From: Ectothiorhodospira lacustris
Lineage (GTDB): Bacteria; Pseudomonadota; Gammaproteobacteria; Ectothiorhodospirales; Ectothiorhodospiraceae
Reading direction: 5' to 3'
Length of the DNA stretch: 64,000 nucleotides
Assembly: GCF_022227845.1 (NCBI RefSeq)
Contig: NZ_JAJNQN010000009.1
Location: forward strand, 1 to 64,000
How positions within the stretch are numbered: position 1 is the first letter of the stretch; the number at the start of each line of letters is the position of its first letter. Both the position numbers and the translations under genes were made by a program. The notes below the pieces were generated by a model that was given only the letters and a program-made list of their open reading frames with translations, was not told the DNA's origin and did no database searches. This document shows, piece after piece, positions 24,761 to 34,424 of the stretch.

Positions 24761-27700
24761 TCAGGACGCCGGCACTGCGGGACTGGGGTCCGCGGACTCG
24801 TCCTCGGCGCGCGATGGCACCCGGTACAGGGTCGCGTACAGTACCGGCACCACGACCAGCGTGAGTACCGTGGCAAAGCTGAGGCCGCCGATGATCGTCA
24901 CCGCCATACCGACAAAGAAGGGATCCTGGAACAGGGGCAGCATGCCCAGCACCGTGGTGCCCGCGGCCATCACCACCGGTCGGATGCGGCTGACGCCGGC
25001 GTTGAGCACCGCATCCAGGGGGATCCTTCCTTCGCGCAGTTCCAGATTGATCTCGTCCATCAGCACGATGGCGTTCTTGATCAACATGCCGGACAGTGCG
25101 AGGAAGCCCAGCAGCGCCATGAAGCCGAACGGCTCGTTGGCCAGGAGAAGCCCTACGGTGACACCGATCACGGCGAGTGGCACGGTGAGCATGATCGCCA
25201 GCGGCTGGCGCAGGTTGTTGAACAGCAGCACCAGGATCAGGACCATCAGCAGCAGCGGCACCGGGATGCCGGCAGCGATGTAGCTCTGGGCACGGGCCGA
25301 GTCCTCGAACTCGCCGCCCCACTCCAGGCGGTAGTCTGGCGGGAGTTCCAGCGCGTCGATCTTGGGCTTGACCGCCGCCAGCAGGGTACTGGCCAGCTCG
25401 CCCGGAAAGGCATCGGCCCGCACTTCGATGGTGCGCACGCGATCGCGCCGCATGATGATCGGGTTGTCCCACGCCACCTCGAAACCGCTGACGACCTGCC
25501 GCAGTGGGATCGCCTGCTCGGCCACCGGGCTCCAGATCTGCACATCGCCGAGGCTGGCGACGTCTTGACGTTCGTCCTCCGGGGCCCGGGAGATGATGGG
25601 AATCAGGTCGTCGCCCTCACGATAGAAACCCACAGTGGTACCCTCGGTCGCGCGGTGCAGGGCGCGCGCCAGCTGCGGTCGGTCGATGCCCGTGCGCCGT
25701 GCCTGCGCCTCGGAGAACTGCGGCGCGAGTACCATCGTCTGCTGACGCCAGTCCGTGGTCGCGATCTGTGCCAGTCCGGAGTCGACGATGATCTGCTCGG
25801 CCTGAGCCGCCAGGTCGCGCAAGACCTGCGGATCCGGGCCGCTGAACCGCGCGCGGACCTTGAACGTACCGCCGGGCCCCAGCTGGAACAGATTCACGAC
25901 CGGCTCGCCGTTCGGCAGATTGTCCCGGATGAAGTCGTAGACATCGAGTGTGAGGTCATCGATCCTGCGCCGGTCATCCACCTCGACAATCAGCTGGCCG
26001 TAGCTGCGGTTGGGGTCCTCCGGCGTGTAGGTCAACTGGAAGCGCTGCGCGCCGCTGCCCACGAAGCTGGAGACGGCGACCACCTCTTCCCGGGACAGCA
26101 GGTAGTCCTCGATGACCTTCATGTCCCCTGAGGTGGCGTGGATGTCGGCTCCCTGCGGCAGGTAGTAATTGACCATGAATTGGGGCTGGGTCGATGGCGG
26201 GAAGAACCCTTCTCGAAGCATGCCAAAGCCAATGATCGCCAGGACGAGGAGACCAACCGTCGCCGCCAGGGTCAGGTAACGGACCCGGATGCAGAGCATC
26301 ACGAAGTTGCGATAGGTTCGGTAGAACCGGCTCTCGCCTCCGGAGGACACCTTTTCCGGTTTCAGGAACATGTGGCAGAGCAGCGGGGTGAGGGTCAGCG
26401 CCGTGATCCAGCTCAGCAGCAGCGAAACCAGCATCACCACGAACAGGGAGCGGGTGTACTCGCCGGTGTTGTCGGCGGAGAAACCGATCGGGACGAAGGC
26501 CAGCACCGCGATGCCGGTGGCACCGAGCAGGGGCATGGCCGTCTGCGCGATGATTTCCTTTGCAGCCTTGATCCGGTCCATGCCCCGGGTAATACGCACC
26601 AGGATTCCGTCCGTGACGACGATGGCGTTGTCCACCAGCATGCCCAGCGCGATGATCAGCGCACCCAGGGAGATGCGTTGCAGGGTGATGTCCAGCGCGT
26701 ACATCACGACCAGCGTGCCGAGGATGGTCACCAGGAGCACCACGCCGATGATGAGGCCGGAGCGCAGCCCCATGAACACCAGCAACACGACGATGACGAT
26801 GGCCACGGCCTGGGCGAGGCTGACGATGAAGTTGTTGATCGCCTCGGTCACCGCGCGGGCCTGGAAGGCGATCACGCCGATCTCCATGCCGACGGGGGTC
26901 AGCGGCGCAAGCTCCGCGAGCCGCTGTTCCACCAGTTCACCCATCACCACCACGTTCCCGCCCGAGACGGTGGAGATTCCCAGTCCGATCGCCGGCTTGC
27001 CGTTGAAGCGCATCAGGCTCGTGGGCGGATCCCGATAGCCGCGGGTCACCGTCGCCAGGTCGCGTACCCGGATCAGCCGCCCCTGGCCGGTTGGGTCCGG
27101 AATCAGTACATTGGAGATGGCCTCCACGGAATCGAATTCGCCGGTGGGCCGCACCGCGATCCGACTGCCTCCGACGCCGACCCGTCCGGCGTCGGTCACC
27201 GTATTCTGTTCGCCGATGGTCCGGTACACGAGTTCCAGCGGGATGCCTAGTTGGGCCATCCGGGTGCGTGAGACCTCAAGGAAGATGTGCTCGGGCTGAA
27301 CGCCGTTGAGCGCGACGCTCGCAACACCGGGGACTTGCAGCAGCTCGCGGCGCAGCAGGTCGGCGTAATCCTTCAGCGCCGAGTAGGTGTAGCCTTCCCC
27401 GGTGATGGCCAGGTACACGCCAAAGACATCCCCGAAGTTGTCGTTCACGATGGAGGGGAGTACCCCGGGCGGCAGGCGGGACTGAGCGTCGCCGACCTTG
27501 CGTCGGAGTTCGTCCCAGATCTGCGGCATCTCCGCGGCCGTATAGGCCTGCTGGATCTCCGGGGTGATGATGGACAGCCCGTCCGTGGACTGGGAGGTGA
27601 TGCGCCACAGCTGTGGCATCTGCTGGATCGCGGTTTCCAGCACGTCCGTCACCTCGCGCTGGACCTCCTCGGCGCTGGCCCCCGGATACAGGGTCACGAC

Positions 27701-27838
27701 CTTGGCCACCTTGATCGTGAACTCGGGATCCTCCAGCCGCCCCATGTTCTCGTAGGCGAAGATGCCGCCGCCGATGATCAGGAAGGTGATGAAGAGGACG
27801 ATGACCTTCTTGTGGATCGACAGCTCGGCGATGTTCAT
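24761..27838 (-). CDS. RND-family efflux pump, inner-membrane transporter
   Basis: A 1025-residue AcrB/HAE1-like transporter with twelve membrane helices in two halves and two large periplasmic loops. Visible motifs include the N-terminal ELSIHKKVIVLFITFLIIGG, the helix-4 proton-relay region LGMLVDNAIVVTDGI (about residues 400-414), and the matching FLALSGMLIKNAIVLMDEI in the second half (about 925-945). It expels small hydrophobic compounds using the proton gradient. It lies between two adaptor genes, with a 1-base gap after the upstream one. Substrate unknown. Confidence 0.95.
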   Translation of the reverse strand: MNIAELSIHKKVIVLFITFLIIGGGIFAYENMGRLEDPEFTIKVAKVVTLYPGASAEEVQREVTDVLETAIQQMPQLWRITSQSTDGLSIITPEIQQAYTAAEMPQIWDELRRKVGDAQSRLPPGVLPSIVNDNFGDVFGVYLAITGEGYTYSALKDYADLLRRELLQVPGVASVALNGVQPEHIFLEVSRTRMAQLGIPLELVYRTIGEQNTVTDAGRVGVGGSRIAVRPTGEFDSVEAISNVLIPDPTGQGRLIRVRDLATVTRGYRDPPTSLMRFNGKPAIGLGISTVSGGNVVVMGELVEQRLAELAPLTPVGMEIGVIAFQARAVTEAINNFIVSLAQAVAIVIVVLLVFMGLRSGLIIGVVLLVTILGTLVVMYALDITLQRISLGALIIALGMLVDNAIVVTDGILVRITRGMDRIKAAKEIIAQTAMPLLGATGIAVLAFVPIGFSADNTGEYTRSLFVVMLVSLLLSWITALTLTPLLCHMFLKPEKVSSGGESRFYRTYRNFVMLCIRVRYLTLAATVGLLVLAIIGFGMLREGFFPPSTQPQFMVNYYLPQGADIHATSGDMKVIEDYLLSREEVVAVSSFVGSGAQRFQLTYTPEDPNRSYGQLIVEVDDRRRIDDLTLDVYDFIRDNLPNGEPVVNLFQLGPGGTFKVRARFSGPDPQVLRDLAAQAEQIIVDSGLAQIATTDWRQQTMVLAPQFSEAQARRTGIDRPQLARALHRATEGTTVGFYREGDDLIPIISRAPEDERQDVASLGDVQIWSPVAEQAIPLRQVVSGFEVAWDNPIIMRRDRVRTIEVRADAFPGELASTLLAAVKPKIDALELPPDYRLEWGGEFEDSARAQSYIAAGIPVPLLLMVLILVLLFNNLRQPLAIMLTVPLAVIGVTVGLLLANEPFGFMALLGFLALSGMLIKNAIVLMDEINLELREGRIPLDAVLNAGVSRIRPVVMAAGTTVLGMLPLFQDPFFVGMAVTIIGGLSFATVLTLVVVPVLYATLYRVPSRAEDESADPSPAVPAS

Positions 27839-27839
27839 C

Positions 27840-28976
27840 TCAGTCCCTCATCCGCACTTGCTCGCCGTCGGCGAGATAGGCGGCACCCGCGGTGACGACC
27901 CGGTCACCCTCCGACAGGCCCTCCAGTACCTGCACCGTACGGCCGCTCAGGCCCCCGATCCGCACGGACCTTCGCTGCACCGTGGACTGCTCAGGGTCCA
28001 GCAGCCAGACGAAGGCACTGCGATCGGATGTGGCCTGCAGCGCCTCCACCGGGAGAAAGTACATGGAACGGATCCCTACCACCGCGTCATGGGGCACGAA
28101 GCTCGCACTCATGCCGGGGAGGATGTTGGCCCCCTCCGGCGGGGGCAGACTGAGGACCACACGGTAGGTGTTGGTGCGGGGGTCGGCGCGCGTCTCCAAC
28201 TCCTTCACCGAGACCGGGAACCGTCGCCCCGGCAGCACGTCGAAGCTGACCGTGCCGACCTCCGTGCCGAGCAGGGACCGGCCGGCGGGCAGCCGCACCA
28301 CGTCGAGTTCCGGTAGCTGGATTCGAACCTCGAGTCGACTGATGTCTTCGAGTAGCAGCACGGGCTCGCCGGCCTGCACGGTCTGGAAATTTTCGACGAG
28401 GCGGCGGGCAACGCGGCCCGGGAACGGGGCCAGGAGTTCGGTATCCTCCAGGCGCTTTTGCGCCAGCGCCAGCTCGGCATCGGCTACCTGGAAGCGCGCA
28501 CGGGACTGGTCCCGCTCCGCCGCCGTCACCACCCCGGCTGCAAAGGCCCTCTCGATGCGGTCGAACCGGGACCGGGCCTCGTTCCGATCCGCCCGACGCC
28601 CGTCGCGCTCGTTCACGAAATCGCGGGGATCGATCCGGGCCAGCAGTGTTCCCGCCTCCACGAACTGCCCCTCCTGGATGGGGAGGTCGACCAGCGGCCC
28701 GGAGACGATGAAGGCGAGTTCGGCACGCTGATCGGCGCGCACCTCACCGGGAAACTGTCGGCGTGCCGGCAGTTCGGCAGGCCCCAGCAGTACCGAATCC
28801 ACTAATCGCGGAGACAGACCCGTCACATCCTCGGGTCGACCTCCGCAGGCGGCAAGCAAGACCAGTGCCGCGAGCGCTGGAACCAGAGCCCATCTGCCCC
28901 GCCGGGAGGTGCCCGGGACCTGGCCATGGGCCGGAGTGAATCCGACGATTCGCCACCATACCGAACGCAAGCGCAC
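27840..28976 (-). CDS. RND efflux periplasmic adaptor lipoprotein
   Basis: A second adaptor of 378 residues, with a lipobox in ALVLLAACGG. It has a barrel-sandwich hybrid (ELAFIVSGPLVDLPIQEGQFV; ELLAPFPGRVARRLVENFQ), a coiled-coil hairpin rich in Arg/Glu, and beta-barrel and membrane-proximal domains. GTG 28976 is chosen because AAGGAG lies 6 bases upstream. It is the first gene of a probable nine-gene operon running to 17918. Two adaptors for one RND gene suggest a heteromeric adaptor, as in Triclosan/TriABC-type pumps (inference). Confidence 0.9.
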   Translation of the reverse strand: MRLRSVWWRIVGFTPAHGQVPGTSRRGRWALVPALAALVLLAACGGRPEDVTGLSPRLVDSVLLGPAELPARRQFPGEVRADQRAELAFIVSGPLVDLPIQEGQFVEAGTLLARIDPRDFVNERDGRRADRNEARSRFDRIERAFAAGVVTAAERDQSRARFQVADAELALAQKRLEDTELLAPFPGRVARRLVENFQTVQAGEPVLLLEDISRLEVRIQLPELDVVRLPAGRSLLGTEVGTVSFDVLPGRRFPVSVKELETRADPRTNTYRVVLSLPPPEGANILPGMSASFVPHDAVVGIRSMYFLPVEALQATSDRSAFVWLLDPEQSTVQRRSVRIGGLSGRTVQVLEGLSEGDRVVTAGAAYLADGEQVRMRD

Positions 28977-29304
28977 AGCACACTCCTTCGGCCCACCGAG
29001 CGGTTTTTCCCTTTCCGGAATGTCGCACAACCGGTGCCGCAATGGTAGCCACCTGATCCACAAAATTGCCCGTTCTGCGCCACGGTTATACAGCGGTAAA
29101 ACACCAGGGATCTGACCACCTTTATCCCGGTACGATCGCCCTTCGAAAGGGTTTTTCCGCCCCTGGGCAGGGATCGCTCAGCAATGCATCCGGGACATGA
29201 ACCACAGGTGAGTGTCGACCCGGTCCAGTTTTATGTGTTCGACGCTAGACATGGCCCCCATGTTGCGGTATTAGCCGGAACATGGGGGCCAAGGGAGACT
29301 TCGG
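28977..29304. promoter_or_regulatory. divergent intergenic region between RND operon and patatin gene
   Basis: About 330 bases separate divergent genes and must contain both promoters. The patatin start is preceded by AAGGGAGA at 6 bases. No clear repressor operator or adjacent regulator gene is visible. Confidence 0.5.
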
Positions 29305-30399
29305 ATGAATAAGGCCGGGAAGGATGTAAGGACAGTGGATCTCGCCTTGCAGGGAGGCGGCGCTCACGGCGCACTGACCTGGGGGGTGCTGGACCGGCTC
29401 TTGGCGGATGAGCGAATCGAGATCGCCGCCATCAGCGGCACCAGCGCGGGCGCCATGAACGCGGTGGTCATGGCCGATGGCCTGGATCAGGGGGGGCGCG
29501 AGGGCGCGCGGGAGGCCCTTGCCGGGTTCTGGAAGGCGGTCAGCGACGCGGCACGATTCTCTCCGATACAGCGGTCCGCCTGGGACCGGATGACCAACCG
29601 CTATAGCCTGGATCACTCGCCCGGTTACCTGTTCTTCGAGCAGCTCACCCGGCAGTTCTCGCCCTACGAACTGAATCCTCTGAACATTAATCCACTGCGC
29701 GAACTCGTCGCTTCACAGGTGGATTTCGAACGGGTCAACCACTGCAAGGCCCTCAAGGTCTTCGTGACCGCCACCAATGTGCGCACCGGGCGCGGCCGCA
29801 CCTTCACCCAGCCGAATCTCACGGTCGATGCGGTGATGGCATCCGCCTGCTTGCCCTTCATGTACCAGGCCGTGGAGATCGACGGTGAGGCTTATTGGGA
29901 CGGTGGCTATATCGGGAATCCCGCGCTCTATCCGCTGGTCGAGGATCGCGCCACACGCGATCTGATCGTGGTTCAGATCAATCCACTGGTAAGAGAGGAA
30001 CTGCCGCGCACCGGTCGCGAGATCATCAACCGGCTCAACGAGATTACCTTCAACGCCAGCCTGATCAAGGAACTGCGCTCCATCGAGCTCCTGCACCAGT
30101 TGATAGAGGTGGAGCGACTCGAATCCGAGCGTTACCGCGACATCTACCTGCATCTGATCCATGCCCACGAAGAGCTCAAGAATCTGGATGCCTCAAGCAA
30201 GATGAACGCTGAATGGGACTACCTGACGCACCTCAAGGAACGCGGCCAGGCTTGGGCCGAGGGCTTCCTCAAGCGCCATTTCGATGATCTGGGCAAGCGT
30301 TCCACCTTCGATCTGAAGGGCCTTTTTACCGACAGCTTTGCGCCACCTAGCCTCGACGCATCTGCGTCATCCGACCAGCCAACGGAGCCGAAGCCATGA
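29305..30399 (+). CDS. patatin-like phospholipase
   Basis: A 364-residue serine lipid hydrolase. The patatin motifs are all present: the glycine-rich anion hole LQGGGAHGA (about residues 15-23), the nucleophile elbow ISGTSAG (Ser in G-x-S-x-G, about 43-49), and the catalytic Asp in DGGYIGNP (about 198-205). No signal peptide is seen. The stop overlaps the start of the GntP permease as ATGA. Patatins of this group are often placed near polyhydroxybutyrate metabolism genes, and a phasin occurs in this window, so an intracellular polymer or lipid role is possible (inference). Confidence 0.92.
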   Translation: MNKAGKDVRTVDLALQGGGAHGALTWGVLDRLLADERIEIAAISGTSAGAMNAVVMADGLDQGGREGAREALAGFWKAVSDAARFSPIQRSAWDRMTNRYSLDHSPGYLFFEQLTRQFSPYELNPLNINPLRELVASQVDFERVNHCKALKVFVTATNVRTGRGRTFTQPNLTVDAVMASACLPFMYQAVEIDGEAYWDGGYIGNPALYPLVEDRATRDLIVVQINPLVREELPRTGREIINRLNEITFNASLIKELRSIELLHQLIEVERLESERYRDIYLHLIHAHEELKNLDASSKMNAEWDYLTHLKERGQAWAEGFLKRHFDDLGKRSTFDLKGLFTDSFAPPSLDASASSDQPTEPKP

Positions 30400-31841
30400 T
30401 GGGGATCCTGGTTATCGTCATCGCACTGGGCCTGCTGATGTACCTGGCCTACCGGGGCGTCAGCCTCCTGATCCTCGCGCCGGCGCTGGCCACCTTCGCA
30501 GTGGTGGCAACGATGGACGGCCCGGTGCTGGCGAGTTACACACAGATTTTCATGGGTTCGGCCGGTGGCTTCATCACACTGTATTTCCCCGTATTTCTCC
30601 TCGGCGCCGTGTTCGGCAAGTTGATGGAGGACTCGGGCTGCGCCCGGGTCCTCGCCGACGCCATCATCGCCAAGCTGGGCAGCGGCCAGGCGATCCTGGC
30701 CGTGGTCCTGTCCTGCGCCGTCATGACCTACGGCGGGGTGTCCTTGTTCGTGGTGGCCTTTGCGGTTTACCCGATTGCGGCGGCCCTGTTCCGGCAGGCC
30801 GACATCCCCAAACGGTTGATTCCCGCAACCATCGCTTTGGGTGCCTTCACCTTCACCATGACTGCGCTGCCGGGTACGCCCGCCATCCAGAATGCCATCC
30901 CGATGCCTTTCTTCGGCACCTCTCCCTTCGCGGCCCCGGGGCTGGGCATCATCACGGCGCTGGTGATGTTCGTCCTCGGCATGTCCTGGCTCAAGTACCG
31001 CGCGCACAAGCTGGCCTCGGAAGGCTACGGCAACCACCCGGATGCGGAATTCGTCCCGAACAAGGACTTGCGGGAACGCTCGGCGGGTGAGGGTTTCGAC
31101 CTGATGGAGCTCCCGGTGGCGGACCCCCCGGTGAGCCGGCCACCGGTATTCGTCGCCGTCCTGCCGCTGGTGCTGGTGATTGCGATCAACCTGTTGTTCA
31201 CTTTCGTGATCATCCCGAACATGGATACGGACTTCCTGGCCCTGCCGCTGTACGGTGAGACCAGCATTGAGGAGGTGCGTGGGATCTGGTCGGTGGTTGC
31301 GGCCCTGGTGCTGTCCCTGCTGGTGGTGATCGCCATGAACTGGAAGCGGTTGCCCAAGCTCACGCAGTCCGTCGACAACGGTGCCAACGCCTCACTGCTG
31401 CCGATCTTCAATACCGCAAGCCTGGTGGGTTTTGGTGCCGTGATCGCCTCGCTGGGCGCCTTCGTGCTGATTCGTGATGCGGTGGTTGGTCTCGGGGGCG
31501 ACAATCCGCTGATCTCGCTTGCGATTGCGGTGAACGTGCTGGCGGGAATGACCGGGTCGGCCTCGGGGGGGATGAGTATCGCGCTGTCGACCCTCGGCGA
31601 TACCTATCTGGAGATGGCTTACGCCCAGGGGATCAACCCGGAGTTGCTGCATCGTGTCACGGCAGTGGCCACCGGCGGACTGGATACGCTGCCGCACAAC
31701 GGCGCGGTCATCACCCTGCTCGCAATCACCGGGCTCACGCACCGGCAGGCCTATTTCGATCTGGCGATGGCCGCGATGGTGGCGCCCTTCCTCTCGCTGA
31801 TTGTGCTGATTACGTTGGGGACGCTGTTCGGGAGTTTCTGA
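30396..31841 (+). CDS. GntP-family permease
   Basis: A 481-residue inner-membrane transporter with about twelve helices. Features typical of the gluconate:H+ symporter (GntP) family include MTYGGVSLFVVAFAVYPIA, FTMTALPGTPAIQNAIP and LAGMTGSASGGMSIAL. Members import gluconate or 3-hydroxybutyrate-like acids. The 4-base overlap with the patatin gene indicates coupled expression, which points to a hydroxy acid released by that hydrolase as substrate (inference). The stop codon directly abuts that of the convergent hydrolase gene. Confidence 0.9.
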   Translation: MMGILVIVIALGLLMYLAYRGVSLLILAPALATFAVVATMDGPVLASYTQIFMGSAGGFITLYFPVFLLGAVFGKLMEDSGCARVLADAIIAKLGSGQAILAVVLSCAVMTYGGVSLFVVAFAVYPIAAALFRQADIPKRLIPATIALGAFTFTMTALPGTPAIQNAIPMPFFGTSPFAAPGLGIITALVMFVLGMSWLKYRAHKLASEGYGNHPDAEFVPNKDLRERSAGEGFDLMELPVADPPVSRPPVFVAVLPLVLVIAINLLFTFVIIPNMDTDFLALPLYGETSIEEVRGIWSVVAALVLSLLVVIAMNWKRLPKLTQSVDNGANASLLPIFNTASLVGFGAVIASLGAFVLIRDAVVGLGGDNPLISLAIAVNVLAGMTGSASGGMSIALSTLGDTYLEMAYAQGINPELLHRVTAVATGGLDTLPHNGAVITLLAITGLTHRQAYFDLAMAAMVAPFLSLIVLITLGTLFGSF

Positions 31842-33449
31842 TCAATCAAACAGTGCGTGTAGGCGTTCCAGCTCGGATTGGGTCCAGCCCTCGGGCTCGG
31901 TCAGCGCCAGCCAGGCGTGGATGTAGTCACTCGGGGCGTACTCGTGCCCGAATCCCTTGGGTGCGGTGCCCACCATCATGTCGGCGGCCAGTTGCAGCAT
32001 GGTGACGATGGGAAACCAGCGCAGATCGGGGGAGACGTCGGGACCGCGTGGCTCGCGCATCCACTCCGGTTCCTTCCAGGCGGACCCGGGGCTGAAGAAG
32101 GTGATCGGATCGCTGGCATACTGCAGAAAGGCGATTCGGAACGTTCCCCATTCTTCCTTGCCGTGATCGAGCCTGTGTTCCTGATTCATGAACCGCACGA
32201 CTGACCCGCCTCGGAACTCGGGCAGCCAGGCCGGGGAGCCTGGATCACGTTCTGCGGTCGCCCTGCGCCAGGTCTCGTTGCGAAACGGCGGTCCGCTCCA
32301 TAGCGCGCCGTGGAAGGGATCATCAATGATGTCGAAGAGGTCGAAGGAGAGATCGGAGTTGAGCGAACCCAGGCTCAGGCCACGCAGAAAGAGCCGAGGC
32401 CGCGATTCCGGCGGCAAGGTGCGCCAGTGGTCATAGATCTTCGTGAACAGGGCACGTGCATTTTCCGCACCGTAGCCCTGGTCGGTCAGCAAGGTGAGCG
32501 GGCTGTTCAGGTAGGAGTACTGCGCCACGACCGTGGCGATATCGCCACGGTGCAGGTACTCCACCGTGTTCTGTGACGAGGGATCCACCCAGCCCGTGCC
32601 GGTGGGTGTCACCAGTAACAGTATGGAGCGCTCGAAGCCACCCGCACGCTTGAGTTCTTCCAGCGCCAGACGGGCCCGTTGCTCCGGCGTATCCGCTGAG
32701 TTGAGACCCACGTACACCCGAATCGGGGGCGGTACCGGTGTGGCGAAGAAGTCGCTGAGATCCTCGGCGGTGGGGCCGCCGGCAACAAAACTGCGCCCCT
32801 GACGGCCCAGATCCTTCCAGTCGATCAGCGACTCCTCACTGCCCGTCTGCCAGGCGTGTACGGGGTGCGGCAGGTCGGTGTCGATCAGTGCATCAAGCTG
32901 CTGGAAGGAGCGATCCAAGACCCGCAGCGCTGAATTCACCAGTACGCCGTTGATCACGGTCCAGAACAGCAACACGGCGGCAGTGATGCTGATGATCTGG
33001 GATATGCGGTGCGGGACGTGCCGGTGCAGCCTGGTGGCCAGGGTGCGAAAGACCCACTGAAACAGACGAGCCAAACCCAGTATCAGCACGAACACCCCTG
33101 CAGCGATGACGCCCGACAGCACCGGCTGAACACCCGCGAGCTTTTCGATTCCCATCAGCGCGCGGATGGAGTTCTGCCACTCCGCTGCCTGCCAAACGAA
33201 GCTGAACGTGATCAGCACGCAGAGCAGGCCGGCAACGACCTGGAGGATTCGGACCGTCCGCTTGCTCGGGGTGGGCAATTCCAGGTACTTCCAGAGCCAT
33301 ACACCAGCGACACCCAGACCATAACCCGCCGCAAACGAAACCCCCGAGATCACGCCCTGGATCAGGAACGGGCGCGGCAACAGGGAGGGTGTCAGCGAAA
33401 AGGCAAAGAACACGGCTCCGACGAGTAGACCCACGATGCTGAGATACAT
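31842..33449 (-). CDS. Abhydrolase_9 family membrane alpha/beta hydrolase
   Basis: A 535-residue protein with an N-terminal membrane part of about five helices (SLTPSLLPRPFLIQGVISG is typical of the family) and a C-terminal alpha/beta hydrolase domain. The probable nucleophile lies in RGLSLGSL (G-x-S-x-G). The C-terminal part contains LRWFPIVTMLQLAADM and GFGHEYAPSDYIHAW, the latter with the likely catalytic His. The substrate is unknown. The start at 33449 gives the normal N terminus; a longer frame runs through non-homologous sequence. Confidence 0.9.
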   Translation of the reverse strand: MYLSIVGLLVGAVFFAFSLTPSLLPRPFLIQGVISGVSFAAGYGLGVAGVWLWKYLELPTPSKRTVRILQVVAGLLCVLITFSFVWQAAEWQNSIRALMGIEKLAGVQPVLSGVIAAGVFVLILGLARLFQWVFRTLATRLHRHVPHRISQIISITAAVLLFWTVINGVLVNSALRVLDRSFQQLDALIDTDLPHPVHAWQTGSEESLIDWKDLGRQGRSFVAGGPTAEDLSDFFATPVPPPIRVYVGLNSADTPEQRARLALEELKRAGGFERSILLLVTPTGTGWVDPSSQNTVEYLHRGDIATVVAQYSYLNSPLTLLTDQGYGAENARALFTKIYDHWRTLPPESRPRLFLRGLSLGSLNSDLSFDLFDIIDDPFHGALWSGPPFRNETWRRATAERDPGSPAWLPEFRGGSVVRFMNQEHRLDHGKEEWGTFRIAFLQYASDPITFFSPGSAWKEPEWMREPRGPDVSPDLRWFPIVTMLQLAADMMVGTAPKGFGHEYAPSDYIHAWLALTEPEGWTQSELERLHALFD

Positions 33450-33577
33450 TTGCGGTCTCGCTGGATGGCAGGGAAGGGGGCATGCCTCTGTAGCGATAGT
33501 ATGCCGCCGGACCGCAAGCAAGCCAATTTCGGTTCCAGAGGGCACGCAACCCACCAAATGGCGGATTTGGGGGTGAT

Positions 33578-34090
33578 GATGCCCTGTGTACTGTCATCCA
33601 GCGAGTGCATCCCGGTAGAGGCATTTTCTAGCATGCGCCGGAACTCGCCCTCCACGCAATTGGGGGCGATGGACACGCTGAATTCTCCGGCCCGCAAGGC
33701 CTGCATCACCTTGGCCAGTTCATCCATGGTGAGCTGGATGGTGTCAGCGCTTGCATTGAAGCCTTGCTTCAGGCTGTCCAGATCGCCGGCATAATCACCT
33801 TTGATCCGTGAGCCGAAGTCACCGCTCGCCAGGGCATGAACGGCCGTGTTGACCTCTTCAAGGGCATGGCGCTGGGATTCCAGCAGGGCATTGAAGGAGG
33901 CGATCACGGCGCCGATCTCATCCTTCCTGTGGTAGATGATCTGATCATTGAAATTACCTGTGCCGCGTACCCGTTCCACGGAATCCACCAGCAGTCTGAG
34001 CGGCCCGGTGATCCCTCGCGTGATCAGGATGCCCAGCAGGGCGGATAGCAACACGCCGATAATTATGGCCGCCAGACTGATGCCTTCCAG
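33578..34090 (-). pseudogene. internal fragment of a methyl-accepting chemotaxis protein gene
   Basis: These 513 bases match 16518-17030, inside the receptor gene at 15459-17621, without any length difference and with about 90% identity. They encode the second membrane helix, HAMP and following segments (GVLLSALLGILITRG to SLDDSTQG) but neither the sensor nor the signalling tip. Flanks on both sides are unrelated to the receptor, so the fragment cannot be functional. Confidence 0.9.
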
Positions 34091-34154
34091 TGGGAGCAAT
34101 ACTTGATGCAGCGAATGACTCGCGCCTGCGGAGAATGCAGCCGATAATCTCCGC

Positions 34155-34250
34155 ATGAAGAGCGGGGATTACGAGTACATCTGGCAGGCCGGTGACTGGC
34201 CGGACTCGTGCTTCGACCTCACGCCGGCTTCGGGTGGGGGATTCCTGGAT
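34155..34250 (+). pseudogene. Fic-family protein N-terminal remnant (DUF4172-like)
   Basis: The frame begins MKSGDYEYIWQAGDWPDSCF, which resembles the DUF4172 domain found at the start of many Fic proteins (YIWQ..DWP). Similarity stops after about 25-30 residues, and no Fic motif follows. It lies between the receptor fragment and cas3, where other gene debris also accumulates. Confidence 0.55.
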
Positions 34251-34424
34251 GGCATGGTATCGTCGTCGTCACTTGCAGGCATTGCAACACGCTATGTCAG
34301 GCACACCACTTCATTCCTTGCCGCTCCGCAGATCTGGTGCATGGCAATCCGGCCTCGGATCTTGTGACGACACCATCCAGGAGTGCGTGAATGAAAAGCG
34401 TGAATGCCATTGGGAGAGACAGGC
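34251..34424. other. intergenic region upstream of cas3
   Basis: No gene. It must carry the cas3 promoter if cas3 is expressed separately. A GGGAGAGAC purine stretch near 34411-34419 is the likely cas3 ribosome site. Confidence 0.5.

Noticed and set aside
23978-27895. Long + strand ORFs of 200-717 codons across the RND genes
   Set aside because: Shadows in GC-rich coding sequence; composition and lack of motifs mark them as antisense.
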